From NCBI GenBank assembly GCA_018826895.1, contig JAHJYA010000067.1:62001-126000 (forward strand): DNA of 64,000 bases, given 5' to 3'. Position numbers and translations under genes: made by a program. This document shows, piece by piece, positions 1-11,960 of this stretch. The DNA comes from Gammaproteobacteria bacterium. GTDB taxonomy: Bacteria; Pseudomonadota; Gammaproteobacteria; Pseudomonadales; Pseudomonadaceae. Each line of letters opens with the position of its first letter. Position 1 is the stretch's first letter. The notes under the pieces are model-generated. The model saw only the letters and a list, made by a program, of their open reading frames with translations, had not been told where the DNA came from and did not search any database.

Positions 1-804
<804 letters not shown>

Positions 805-1860
805 TTATTCGGTTACAGGCTGCTGCGTAGGGGCTGGGCTGGATCGGTAATCGGCCCGGCGATTGAGCTGATACTCGCGTACCGCCCGGTTGTGCGCCTC
901 AAGGGTTGTGGAGAATACATGGCTGCCATCGCCCCGGGCGACAAAGTACAGACTCTTGCCGTCCACCGGATGCAGCGCCGCATGAATCGCCTCACGCCCG
1001 ACCAGGGCTATCGGCGTCGGCGGCATGCCGTCGATCACGTAGGTGTTGTAAGGCGTTGGCTCACGCAGGTGAGCGCGGGTCAGGCGGCCGTTGTAGCGCT
1101 CGCCCAAGCCATAGATAACGGTCGGGTCGGTCTGCAACCGCATACCGATACGCAAACGACGCACGAAGACCCCGGCGATCTCGCCGCGTTCCTGAGGCAC
1201 ACCGGTCTCCTTCTCGATCATCGACGCCATGATCAGCGCCTCGTAGGGGTCACGGTAAGGTAATCCCTCGGCACGCTTGGCCCACTCTTCCGCCAGCACG
1301 TTCTCTAAGCGGGTGTGCGCCTGCTTGAGCAGGTCAAAATCACTCATGCCACGCACGAAACGATAGGTATCAGGGAAGAAACGCCCTTCGGGATTCATCC
1401 CTGGTGCGCCCAAACGCGTCATCAGCTCAGCATCACTGACCCCGTCCAGGGTCTGCTGCAGCTTCTCCTGGCGCGCCAGCGCGCTGCGTACCTGGCGGAA
1501 GCTCCAGCCCTCGACCAACGTCAGGCTGTATTGCACGACCTCCCCCTGGCGCCACATGGTCAACAGGTCACGCGCGTTCTGGCCGGCGGTCAGACGATAC
1601 TCACCGCTATGCAGTGGTTGATCTTTGAGATTGAAACGCCAATAGAGGCGCAACCAAAAGGCGTCATCCAGCACGCCGTCGGCCTCCAGGCGATTGAGTA
1701 CGCCACCCGGCGTGGCGCCTGCTGGCACATCAATCAGCCGCTCTTCACTGACATTCAGGGGCTGCTCCAGCGCAGCCTGTTGGCGCCAGGCACCAAAGCC
1801 CAACGTCAGGCCGGCAAACAGCACCGCACCTTCAAGCAATAGCAAAAATAGACGTATCAC
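805..1860 (-). CDS. mltG: Endolytic murein transglycosylase (YceG/MltG)
   Basis: N-terminal TM, ...ALIMASMIEKETGVPQERGEIAGVFVRRLRIGMRLQTDPTVIYG; position next to pabC and tmk. Confidence 0.95.
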   Translation of the reverse strand: MIRLFLLLLEGAVLFAGLTLGFGAWRQQAALEQPLNVSEERLIDVPAGATPGGVLNRLEADGVLDDAFWLRLYWRFNLKDQPLHSGEYRLTAGQNARDLLTMWRQGEVVQYSLTLVEGWSFRQVRSALARQEKLQQTLDGVSDAELMTRLGAPGMNPEGRFFPDTYRFVRGMSDFDLLKQAHTRLENVLAEEWAKRAEGLPYRDPYEALIMASMIEKETGVPQERGEIAGVFVRRLRIGMRLQTDPTVIYGLGERYNGRLTRAHLREPTPYNTYVIDGMPPTPIALVGREAIHAALHPVDGKSLYFVARGDGSHVFSTTLEAHNRAVREYQLNRRADYRSSPAPTQQPVTE

Positions 1861-1863
1861 GAA

Positions 1864-2678
1864 TCAACAGCCTGCCAGATGGCCAACGAAGCCCTGCAGT
1901 TTACGGGTCAGCGGGCCAACCGGCCAGTCATGCGCACCCAGCGCTCTTACCGGCCAGATACCGTACTGGCTGTTACAGAGCAACACCTCATCCGCTGCGA
2001 GCAACTCATCGAAACTGACATCGCGCACCTCATGAGGTACACCCTGCTCATCTGCGCAGGCCAGCAACTCGGCACGCATCACCCCGGCGACGCCACACCG
2101 GGTCAGCGCTGGAGTGATCAACAGGCCATTGCTGACCAGAAACAGGTTGCTGTAGACACCTTCGACCGCTCGCCCCTGGGTATCACACATCAACCCTTCG
2201 GCACAGGCAGCATCGCTCCACTCCGCACGAGCCATGACCTGCTCCAAGCGATTGAGGTGCTTGAGCCCGGCCAGCAGCGGCTGTTCGGCAAGACGCGTAC
2301 GACAGGGATACAGCCGAACACCCTCAAGGGTGTTGGCGGCAGGGTAAGCAGGTACGGGAGTAGCCTGCAGGATGCGCCGCGGCTGCGCTGGAATGGGTGG
2401 TGCGTAGCCACGCAGCCCGTCGCCGCGGGTGAGGATCAACTTGGCCACCCCATCACCGATTGCCGCTGCAAACGCCAGTAACTCGGTCCTGACCGGCTCA
2501 AGCTCTAGGGGAATGGACAGACGCGCGCAGCCGTCGGCCAAGCGCATCAGGTGACGCTCAAGCAAACGAGGTTCCCCGTTACGCACGGCGATGGTCTCAA
2601 ATAGTCCATCGCCGTACGCCAGGCCACGGTCGCGTACCGACAACAGCTCAGCCGGCCGACCATCGACCCAGGTCAGCA

Positions 2679-2682
<4 letters not shown>
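1864..2682 (-). CDS. pabC: Aminodeoxychorismate lyase
   Basis: Fold-type IV PLP enzyme: [20 protein letters not shown]; position between fabF and mltG. Confidence 0.95.
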
Positions 2683-3923
<1,241 letters not shown>

Positions 3924-3970
3924 AGCAATCTCCTTTTGTTCGATTGGCAGCGCTTGGAAAGCGCTTAAAG

Positions 3971-4005
3971 AAAAGCCGCACCCCTTTAACAGGCGTGCGG
4001 CTTTT
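3971..4005 (-). terminator. Rho-independent terminator/attenuator between acpP and fabF
   Basis: AAAAGCCGCAC...GTGCGGCTTTT inverted repeat. Confidence 0.7.
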
Positions 4006-4029
4006 CCGTGTCAGAAATCGACGATTGAA

Positions 4030-4266
4030 TTATTGCGCGTGCGCAGTAACGTAATCGATGGCTTCCTGAACGGTGGTGATCTTCTCAGCTTGCTCGTCCG
4101 GGATTTCGGTCTCGAATTCTTCTTCGAGAGCCATCACCAGCTCAACGGTGTCAAGGGAGTCGGCACCCAGGTCTTCGACGAAGGAAGCGCTGTTGGTGAC
4201 TTCTTCTTCCTTAACGCCCAGTTGCTCGGCAACGATTTTCTTGACGCGTTCTTCGATGGTGCTCAT
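4030..4266 (-). CDS. acpP: Acyl carrier protein
   Basis: [73 protein letters not shown]. Confidence 0.99.
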   Translation of the reverse strand: MSTIEERVKKIVAEQLGVKEEEVTNSASFVEDLGADSLDTVELVMALEEEFETEIPDEQAEKITTVQEAIDYVTAHAQ

Positions 4267-4463
4267 ACGTTGTTCTCACTCCTAATGGGACAAATCCAGG
4301 CCACTGTGCTGCGGCCAAGTGTATAGAAAGGGTTTTTAGCATTTCAAGCTGAATGCCGGGGTGCCCCCAGGAACACTTCAACGATCTGTCTATAAACCTG
4401 TTGCAGCTTTATAACGGATTTTAGACAGCATCTATGACAGTTTTCTGAAGGCATCCGTCACAT

Positions 4464-5207
4464 TTAGCTCATATACATCCCGCCGTTCACAGGGATAGTA
4501 GCCCCTGTGACGTAAGCCGCGCCATCGGAAGCAAGGAAAGCGACCACTTTCGCGATCTCTTCGGCCTGCCCCAAACGGCCCAGCGGAATCTGTGTCAGCA
4601 ACGCATCACGCTGCGCCTCCGGCAGCTCACGGGTCATATCGGTGTCGATAAAGCCCGGCGCTACGGCATTCACGGTAATCGCTCGCGACCCCACTTCACG
4701 CGCCAACGCACGACCGAAACCTTCCAACCCTGCCTTGGCGGCAGCATAGTTTACCTGGCCGGCATTGCCCATGGCGCCTACAACCGAACCGATATTGATA
4801 ATGCGACCATAACGCGCCTTGGTCATACCGCGCAGTACGGCTTTAGTCAGGCGATACAGGCTGCTGAGGTTGGTATTGATGACATCGAACCACTCGTCAT
4901 CTTTCATGCGCAGCATCAGGTTATCGCGAGTGATACCGGCATTATTGACCAGGATCAGCGGCTGACCGAGGTGTTGCTGAATGTGTTCAAGGGTACTGGC
5001 AACGGACTCATCATTGCTCACATCCAGCACCAGACCAGCGCCTTCGATGCCGTTTTCTTTCAACGTTTCAGCAATGCGCTCCGCGCCGGAAGCCGATGTC
5101 GCGGTACCGATGACGACCGCACCCTGGCGCCCCAGCTCCAGGGCAATTGCCTGGCCAATGCCACGGCTCGCGCCAGTAACCAGCGCCACTTTACCTTGCA
5201 GGCTCAT
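4464..5207 (-). CDS. fabG: 3-oxoacyl-ACP reductase
   Basis: SDR: VTGASRGIGQAIALELG, NNAGITRDNLMLRM, YAAAKAGLEGF. Confidence 0.97.
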   Translation of the reverse strand: MSLQGKVALVTGASRGIGQAIALELGRQGAVVIGTATSASGAERIAETLKENGIEGAGLVLDVSNDESVASTLEHIQQHLGQPLILVNNAGITRDNLMLRMKDDEWFDVINTNLSSLYRLTKAVLRGMTKARYGRIINIGSVVGAMGNAGQVNYAAAKAGLEGFGRALAREVGSRAITVNAVAPGFIDTDMTRELPEAQRDALLTQIPLGRLGQAEEIAKVVAFLASDGAAYVTGATIPVNGGMYMS

Positions 5208-5221
5208 AAACCTCTCCTAAA

Positions 5222-6160
5222 TCAGGCCAGCGCCGCACGAGTGGCGGCGAAGGCGTCCGGGGTGTCCAGATTATGGGTATTGATACCCTTCACACAGCGC
5301 TTATTGAGGCCCGAAAGCACTTTACCTGGGCCACATTCGACAAGATCGGTCACGCCATTCTCAGCCAGGCAAACCATCGACTCGACCCAGCGAACCGGGC
5401 TGTAGAGCTGTGCCAACAGGTTTCCAGTGAGCGCCTCAAGATCGGCGACCACGGCGGCACTGACGTTCTGTACCAGCGGGATCTGCGGCGCTTGCCAGGC
5501 AATGGCTGCCACGGCTTCGGCAAAACGTTCGGCAGCCGGCCGCATCAGCTCACAATGCGACGGTACGCTGACCGGCAGCGGCATAGCGCGCTTGGCACCA
5601 CGCGCCTTGCAGGCCTCAATCGCCCGCGTCACGGCGGCTGCGGAACCGGCGATAACCACCTGCCCTGGTGCATTGAAATTCACCGCACTGACCACCTCAT
5701 CCTGAGCGGCTTCGGCACAGGCAGCCAGCACATCGGCATCTTCAAGACCGAGAATGGCGGCCATGCCACCCTGCCCGGCCGGCACAGCCTGCTGCATCAA
5801 TTGGCCGCGCAGCTCGACCAACTTCACCGCTTCGGCGAATGGCAGGCTACCAGCGGCGACCAACGCCGAATACTCGCCCAGGCTATGACCGGCAACAAAT
5901 GCCGGCTGCGCACCACCCTGAGCCAGCCACAGACGCCACAATGCGATCGATGCGGCCAGAATGGCGGGCTGGGTCTTGTCGGTCTGGTTGAGCAGCTCTT
6001 CCGGGCCTTGCTGGGTCAGCGCCCACAGGTCATAGCCAAGCGCGGCAGAGGCTTCGGCGAAAGTTTCGCCGATCAGCGCATGCTGCGCGCCGAGTTCGGC
6101 GAGCATGGTCAGCGACTGCGAGCCCTGGCCAGGAAAAACGAATGCGAGAGATGCGGACAT
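5222..6160 (-). CDS. fabD: Malonyl-CoA:ACP transacylase
   Basis: FVFPGQGSQ, GHSLGEYSALVAAG. Confidence 0.97.
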   Translation of the reverse strand: MSASLAFVFPGQGSQSLTMLAELGAQHALIGETFAEASAALGYDLWALTQQGPEELLNQTDKTQPAILAASIALWRLWLAQGGAQPAFVAGHSLGEYSALVAAGSLPFAEAVKLVELRGQLMQQAVPAGQGGMAAILGLEDADVLAACAEAAQDEVVSAVNFNAPGQVVIAGSAAAVTRAIEACKARGAKRAMPLPVSVPSHCELMRPAAERFAEAVAAIAWQAPQIPLVQNVSAAVVADLEALTGNLLAQLYSPVRWVESMVCLAENGVTDLVECGPGKVLSGLNKRCVKGINTHNLDTPDAFAATRAALA

Positions 6161-6303
6161 GGGAAACGGATTCCTAAAGGTCTGATCGTCAGGAAATTAG
6201 CGCCAGGCCTGGCCGAGCGCAAGAAACTGACAGTTGGATGGCGGCCCGGCGCTCGCGGTCACATCGCCATGAGCGGCCCCCGCCCAAACAGCCTGACAGC
6301 CCA

Positions 6304-7317
6304 TCATTGCAGGAGCATGGCCTCAAGGCGGCCATGCAGACGCCTGGGCAGATCCTGCTCGACTTCTATACAGGCACGTCGAATGGCACTGCCGAAGCCC
6401 TGCGGACCTGCCGCACCATGGCTCTTCACCACGATACCCTGCAGACCAAGAAAGCTGGCACCGTTGTATTGCGCAGGCGCCAACTCGCTGCGCAGGCGGC
6501 GTAAGAACGGCATCGCCAACAGACCGACAAGACGCGAAAACAAACTGCGCCGGAAGCGTGCATCGAGCCTGGCACCGATCATGGCGGCAAGTCCTTCGCT
6601 GGACTTGAGCAGGACATTACCGACGAAACCATCGCACACCACCACATCGGCCTCACCACGAAACAGCCCATCACCCTCGACGAAGCCGATGTAATTGAGA
6701 CCCGAGGCGCCCTGCAACAGACTCGCAGCCAGCTTGACCTGCTGATTGCCTTTGACCTCCTCGGTACCGACATTCAGCAGCGCGACACGCGGCGACTGCA
6801 GGCCCAGCACCTCGGCCGCCACCGCCCCCATCACCGCAAACTGATAGAGATGCTCGGCGCTACAGTCGACATTGGCGCCTAGGTCCAGCAGATGACAAGC
6901 ACCCTCCTGGGTCGGAATCGCCGTCACCATAGCGGGCCGATCGATACCCGGCAGCGTCTTGAGCACGAAGCGCGACAGCGCCATCAGTGCCCCCGTGTTG
7001 CCGGCACTGACACAGGCATGAGCACGCCCATCACGCACCAGCTCAAGAGCCACGCGCATAGATGAGTCAGGTTTGCCACGTAATGCCTGCGCCGGCCGCT
7101 CGTCCATGCCGATCACCTCGGATGCAGACTCAACGTGCAGGCGCGCGCGATCAGCTCCAGCATGCTGGGCAATCAGCTCATTCAAAAGGCTTGGTTGGCC
7201 GACTAGGACCAGGTGCAACGAGGGGATCTCAGCCAGGCAGGCGATGCTGGCCGGAACAATGCAGTGGGGACCGAAGTCCCCACCCATTGCATCAATCGCG
7301 ATGATCGGAGCGGACAA
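6304..7317 (-). CDS. plsX: Phosphate acyltransferase PlsX
   Basis: [12 protein letters not shown]..., operon position between fabD and rpmF. Confidence 0.96.
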   Translation of the reverse strand: MSAPIIAIDAMGGDFGPHCIVPASIACLAEIPSLHLVLVGQPSLLNELIAQHAGADRARLHVESASEVIGMDERPAQALRGKPDSSMRVALELVRDGRAHACVSAGNTGALMALSRFVLKTLPGIDRPAMVTAIPTQEGACHLLDLGANVDCSAEHLYQFAVMGAVAAEVLGLQSPRVALLNVGTEEVKGNQQVKLAASLLQGASGLNYIGFVEGDGLFRGEADVVVCDGFVGNVLLKSSEGLAAMIGARLDARFRRSLFSRLVGLLAMPFLRRLRSELAPAQYNGASFLGLQGIVVKSHGAAGPQGFGSAIRRACIEVEQDLPRRLHGRLEAMLLQ

Positions 7318-7320
7318 GAT

Positions 7321-7503
7321 TTACTCGTCAGCGCCCTTGTCGATCACTTTGCGACCACGGTAAACGCCTTCTGGCGAAACGTGGTGACGCAGGTGAACTT
7401 CACCGGTGCTCTTCTCAACCGACAGAGCATTGCCTTCCAGTGCGTCGTGCGAACGGCGCATGTCACGGGCGGAACGGGATTTTTTGTTCTGCTGAACAGC
7501 CAT
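7321..7503 (-). CDS. rpmF: 50S ribosomal protein L32
   Basis: [53 protein letters not shown]. Confidence 0.98.
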   Translation of the reverse strand: MAVQQNKKSRSARDMRRSHDALEGNALSVEKSTGEVHLRHHVSPEGVYRGRKVIDKGADE

Positions 7504-7516
7504 AACTTATTAACTC

Positions 7517-8044
7517 CTAAACGTTTGGGTCACGCTTTAACTGTGCCAATACACTGAACGGGTTGGACCGCGTTACCTCGTCCTCGCTCGGTTCGGGCTC
7601 ATCGAGACCCGCCGGCTGCTGGCAATCTTTAGGGTCATGTGCAGGCACGATGGGCAAAGCGAGCAACAACTCATCTTCGACCAGCGCCAGCAGATCCAGA
7701 GGATCCTCACCCACTTCCAGCACGTCATAGCCTTGCGGCACAGACTGGGTATTCGCACCTTCTTTCACCACAGCGTAATCACACGCGCTTTGGATAGGCA
7801 GAGCAACCAGTTCCAGACAACGCTGGCAAACCATCTTGACGTCCACTTCAAGCTCGCTATGGATAACCACAGCATTGCGCTCGTCACGCGCAAAGACGAA
7901 CTTCGCGCGCACCGTGCCGGCATTGTCGGCAAGCGGATCACAGAGACGCTGCAAATCGGCCAGCTGCAGCTCACCTTCTAGGGTAGCGCCGCGATCAGCC
8001 AACTTGCGGGGATCAACGTGAGGTGGAATCGGACCATTTGACAT
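7517..8044 (-). CDS. yceD: DUF177 family protein (YceD)
   Basis: Position upstream of rpmF; CQRCLE motif and acidic C-terminus. Confidence 0.85.
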   Translation of the reverse strand: MSNGPIPPHVDPRKLADRGATLEGELQLADLQRLCDPLADNAGTVRAKFVFARDERNAVVIHSELEVDVKMVCQRCLELVALPIQSACDYAVVKEGANTQSVPQGYDVLEVGEDPLDLLALVEDELLLALPIVPAHDPKDCQQPAGLDEPEPSEDEVTRSNPFSVLAQLKRDPNV

Positions 8045-8153
8045 AGGCGGCGCATTCTAGGGATGAGACCGCCCCCTGTCAAAGGGAAATTCAGCCTGTC
8101 GCCAACAGCAGCGGCCCACTAGAATCCCGGCCTATCTATATAAGGAGAACCCC

Positions 8154-8732
8154 ATGCCACCCCTGCTTCTGGCCTCCAGCTCACCCTATCGCCGCGAGCT
8201 GCTGGCTCGCCTGCAACTGCCGTTCGATTGCCAGGCACCGGACATCGACGAAAGCCGCTACCCTGACGAACCTGCCGAGGCCCTGGTCCGCCGCCTGGCC
8301 GAAGCCAAGGCCAGAGCCCTGAGCGCCCAGTATCCGCACCATCTGATCATAGGCTCGGACCAGGTCGCCGTACTGGACGACCAAGTGCTCGGCAAACCGC
8401 ACACCTTCGAGCGCGCCCAGCAGCAACTGCGCAGCGCCAGCGGCCGCAGCGTGACCTTCCTTACCGGACTGACCCTGCTCGACAGCGCCAGCGGTCAATG
8501 CCAGGTGGACTGCGTGCCCTTTACCGTACACTTTCGCACGCTCGACGACGCCTGCATCCAGCGCTACCTGCAACGAGAGCAACCTTACGACTGCGCCGGC
8601 AGCTTCAAATCCGAAGGTCTGGGCATCAGCCTGTTTCGCAGCACTGAGGGCAGCGACGCCACCAGCCTGATCGGCCTGCCACTGATCCGCCTGGTCGACA
8701 TGCTCCTGTCTACCGGCGTAGAGCTACCCTGA
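8154..8732 (+). CDS. maf: Maf/YceF family nucleotide pyrophosphatase
   Basis: PPLLLASSSPYRRELLARL...IDES...LIIGSDQVAVLD... Confidence 0.93.
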   Translation: MPPLLLASSSPYRRELLARLQLPFDCQAPDIDESRYPDEPAEALVRRLAEAKARALSAQYPHHLIIGSDQVAVLDDQVLGKPHTFERAQQQLRSASGRSVTFLTGLTLLDSASGQCQVDCVPFTVHFRTLDDACIQRYLQREQPYDCAGSFKSEGLGISLFRSTEGSDATSLIGLPLIRLVDMLLSTGVELP

Positions 8733-8735
8733 ACG

Positions 8736-8764
8736 CACAAGACCCGGCATTGCCGGGTCTTGTG
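8736..8764. terminator. Palindromic stem-loop between convergent maf and sppA
   Basis: CACAAGACCCGGCATTGCCGGGTCTTGTG; long perfect stem but weak T-tract. Confidence 0.6.
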
Positions 8765-8782
8765 ATGCAACAGCGCTAGCGC

Positions 8783-9778
8783 TTAACGCAGCGCCGGCCC
8801 CTGAAAGCCCATCCACAAAGCCAGATGCTCCGCCACGCTCGCACCGAGACGCTTGGCAAAACGATCGAATGGGGACTCCTGAGTGGTGAAGTCGACCATT
8901 TCCTTCTGCCCGATCACTTCACGCCCGACATAGCTCGTGCTGCCCAGCCCATCAACCAGGCCAAGCTCCAGCGCCTGCTCACCCGACCAGACCAACCCCG
9001 AGAACAGCTCAGGATGCTGCTGCCACTTGAGCCGCTCGCCACGCCCCTGCTTGACGCTCTCGATAAACTGCTTGTGAGTGGTATCCAGCACACCCTTCCA
9101 GAACAGTGCTTCCTCTTCTTTAGGAGGCTGGAACGGATCGAGGAATGCCTTGTGCTCACCCGAGGTGTAAACCCGGCGGTCGACACCCAGCTTCTCCATG
9201 ATGCCGACAAAACCAAAGCCCGCCGCCGTCACCCCAATGGAGCCGACCAAACTGGCCTTATCGGCATAGATTTCATCAGCCGCACTGGCGATGTAATAGG
9301 CACCCGAGGCACCCAGATCACTGATCACCGCATACAGTTTGATCGCCGGATACTCACCGCGCAGGCGGCGAATCTCGTCATAGATGTAGCCGGACTGCAC
9401 CGGACTACCGCCCGGACTGTTGATCCGCAGGATCACGCCACGGGTATTGGCATCCTCGAACGCCTTGCGCAGGCTGCCGACAATATTGTCAGCACTGGCC
9501 GACTCCTTGTCAGCGATCATGCCGCGCACATCAATCACCGCGGTATGCCCTGAGCCACTTGACTCGGAGGCACCGCCCGACGACAGCTTCAACAGCGGCG
9601 AGAACACCACCAAGGCGCCGAACAGATAAAGGAAGGTCAGGGACTTGAAAAAGATCCCCCAGCGCCGCGCACGCCGCTGCTCCTGCACACCCGCCAGGAG
9701 GGTTTTCTCCAGCAGCTTCCAGCTCTTCGCATCTTCCGGCTCGGCCTTTTCGGCCTTCCACTCATCAGCCATGCCCAC
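8783..9778 (-). CDS. sppA: Signal peptide peptidase SppA-like S49 peptidase
   Basis: RINSPGGSPVQSGYIYDEIRRLR...SDLGASGAYYIASAADEIYADKASLVGSIGV. Confidence 0.92.
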   Translation of the reverse strand: MGMADEWKAEKAEPEDAKSWKLLEKTLLAGVQEQRRARRWGIFFKSLTFLYLFGALVVFSPLLKLSSGGASESSGSGHTAVIDVRGMIADKESASADNIVGSLRKAFEDANTRGVILRINSPGGSPVQSGYIYDEIRRLRGEYPAIKLYAVISDLGASGAYYIASAADEIYADKASLVGSIGVTAAGFGFVGIMEKLGVDRRVYTSGEHKAFLDPFQPPKEEEALFWKGVLDTTHKQFIESVKQGRGERLKWQQHPELFSGLVWSGEQALELGLVDGLGSTSYVGREVIGQKEMVDFTTQESPFDRFAKRLGASVAEHLALWMGFQGPALR

Positions 9779-10457
9779 TCACCCCAATTTCGGTTAAACC
9801 GCTAGACCGCGCCAACCACGCCGAAAGCTCGGCAAAGGTATCGAGCGCCACAGTCGGCTGATGCACGCGCAATACCGACAACGGCTGCGCCCCGCACCCG
9901 ACCGCCACGCTATGCATGCCGGCGCGGTGCGCCATTTGTATATCAAATACCGAGTCGCCGACCATCAGCGCTTCATGCGCCGCAACGCCGCACTGCGTCA
10001 ATATCTGCTGAAGCATCAGGGGATCAGGCTTACTCGCCGTTTCATCCGCGCAGCGTGTGGCGTCGAAATAGTCGTGCCAGCCATGCGCCTGCAAGACTCG
10101 CTGCAAGCCAGGCCGCCCCTTGCCGGTGGCAACAGCCAGCAGGCGCCCTTCCTGCCTGAACGCCGACAGCGCCTCGACCACCCCAGCAAACAACGGCGAG
10201 GGACTGGCCTCCAGCTTGAGGTAACAGGCGCCATAGTGCTGACGAAACCAGTCAATCCGTGCAGGATCGCGGACATCCGGATAGAGAACAGCGATCGCTT
10301 CCGGCAAGCCCAGACCGATAATGCCGCGCACCGTCTCATCACTGCGCCGCGCCCAACCACAGACATCCGCAGCATGGTGCATCGCCAGGACGATACGCCC
10401 GATGGAATCTACCAGCGTGCCGTCCCAATCAAAGATCAACAGCTTGTAGTCAGGCAC
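9765..10457 (-). CDS. HAD-family phosphatase (Gph-like)
   Basis: [23 protein letters not shown]...[20 protein letters not shown] start at 10457 preferred over the longer ORF; overlaps rluC 3' end. Confidence 0.88.
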   Translation of the reverse strand: MPDYKLLIFDWDGTLVDSIGRIVLAMHHAADVCGWARRSDETVRGIIGLGLPEAIAVLYPDVRDPARIDWFRQHYGACYLKLEASPSPLFAGVVEALSAFRQEGRLLAVATGKGRPGLQRVLQAHGWHDYFDATRCADETASKPDPLMLQQILTQCGVAAHEALMVGDSVFDIQMAHRAGMHSVAVGCGAQPLSVLRVHQPTVALDTFAELSAWLARSSGLTEIGVSGHG

Positions 10458-11403
10458 CCAGCCGCTCCAGGGTGCGACTCCAGATCTCATCGACCGGTGC
10501 CTCAAGCTTCAACACACCGCCCTCGGGGAGCGGCACGGTCAACGCATAGGCGTGCAGGAACAGGCGCTTGCCGCCCAGATCGCGAATCTCTTTACTGAAG
10601 TCGTCATCGCCGTACTTGCTGTCCCCGGCAATGCAATGTCCGGCGTACTGCGTATGCACACGAATCTGGTGGGTGCGGCCAGTGACCGGCTTCGCCTCAA
10701 CCAGGGTCGCGAACTCACCGAAGCGGCGCAGTACGCGGAACATCGTCAGCGCCTCTTTGCCTTCGGTATTGACCTCGACCATGCGCTCGCCAGAGCGCAG
10801 GTTGCTCTTCTGCAGCGGTGCATTGACCTGTTTCTTGGCGGTCGCCCAGTGCCCGCGGACCAGCGCCATGTAACGCTTGTCGACACCGTCACCGCGCAGC
10901 GCCTCATGCAAGTGCCGCAGCATGCTGCGCTTCTTGGCGATCATCAGCAGGCCGGAGGTGTCGCGGTCGAGGCGATGCACCAACTCCAGATCCTTGGCAT
11001 CCGGGCGCAGCTGGCGGAACGCCTCGATCACCCCGTAATTCAAACCACTGCCGCCATGCACGGCGATACCTGCCGGCTTGTTCAGCACGATCAGCGCTTT
11101 GTCCTCGAACACAATCGCCGCTTCAAGGCGCTGCAACAGTCCTTGGGCCAAAGGCTCGGGCTCATCGCGCTCAGCCAGGCGCAGTGGCGGCACGCGAATA
11201 ATGTCACCAGCCTGCAGCTTGTACTCAGGCTTGATCCGCCCTTTATTGACCCGCACCTCACCCTTACGCAGGATTCGGTAAATCAAGGTCTTGGGCACAC
11301 CCTTGAGCTGAGTGCGGAGAAAGTTATCGATGCGCTGGCCGGCAAGTTCCGGCGCAACCTCGAGCAGCTGAACGCCGGAGGTTGGAGGGGAAGGATTCGT
11401 CAT
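10450..11403 (-). CDS. rluC: 23S rRNA pseudouridine synthase RluC
   Basis: [53 protein letters not shown]...[18 protein letters not shown]; start set at ATG 11403, N-terminal extension of the 449-aa ORF rejected. Confidence 0.93.
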   Translation of the reverse strand: MTNPSPPTSGVQLLEVAPELAGQRIDNFLRTQLKGVPKTLIYRILRKGEVRVNKGRIKPEYKLQAGDIIRVPPLRLAERDEPEPLAQGLLQRLEAAIVFEDKALIVLNKPAGIAVHGGSGLNYGVIEAFRQLRPDAKDLELVHRLDRDTSGLLMIAKKRSMLRHLHEALRGDGVDKRYMALVRGHWATAKKQVNAPLQKSNLRSGERMVEVNTEGKEALTMFRVLRRFGEFATLVEAKPVTGRTHQIRVHTQYAGHCIAGDSKYGDDDFSKEIRDLGGKRLFLHAYALTVPLPEGGVLKLEAPVDEIWSRTLERLGA

Positions 11404-11439
11404 CGCGCAATCATAACAATTTTTTATGGAATTGAAGCA

Positions 11440-11960
11440 CTTAATCATTGCTGCTATAGTCGCGAACGCCGCCAAAAGCGGTCCGGTTCGCGGATGATTG
11501 CCAAATTGCCATCCCGACCAACGCAATCCATTCAGGACGTGAGGCCGTCCGACGGGGTTTTCGCCGCAAAGGCCGCGAGACTCTCGGAAATAAAGCCTTA
11601 AGCCATGATGCGCAGCCGCCCTCCCTGGACGGTTGCGGTAATGCCAACCCGCTGCGGATTTCGCGAGCGGCACCCGATTTTCAGCGATACGTGTAGGGTG
11701 GAGATGTACAGCCGCTGGTCTGCGTAGCTTTATTGAAGACGCTTCATCTCGTCCGCTACCAGCAGCTGATTCCTCCTCCTGACTAGTGCTTACTGTCACA
11801 ACAGCGAGCAGGAGACGTCTGTCGCGGCCCAGCCCAACTGGCTGATTGCCGCTTGACGATGAAGCGATTTACGACCGTTTCTGACGCGCCTGACACCGAC
11901 CCCTGAGAGTCGTGTGTGCCGAACGCCCTTTCCAGCAGCACTGGAAACCGACGGTACTAC
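11440..11960 (+). promoter_or_regulatory. Long rne leader (5' UTR), candidate autoregulatory structured RNA
   Basis: About 550 bp between divergent rluC and rne starts without a convincing ORF; RNase E mRNAs commonly carry structured leaders. Confidence 0.4.

Noticed and set aside
5273-6694. 473-aa plus-strand ORF across fabD and plsX
   Set aside because: Shadow ORF; both minus-strand genes are clear fatty-acid synthesis enzymes.
11404-11799. N-terminal extension of the RluC ORF
   Set aside because: RluC homology begins at [16 protein letters not shown] (11403); the upstream part is non-coding rne/rluC spacer.
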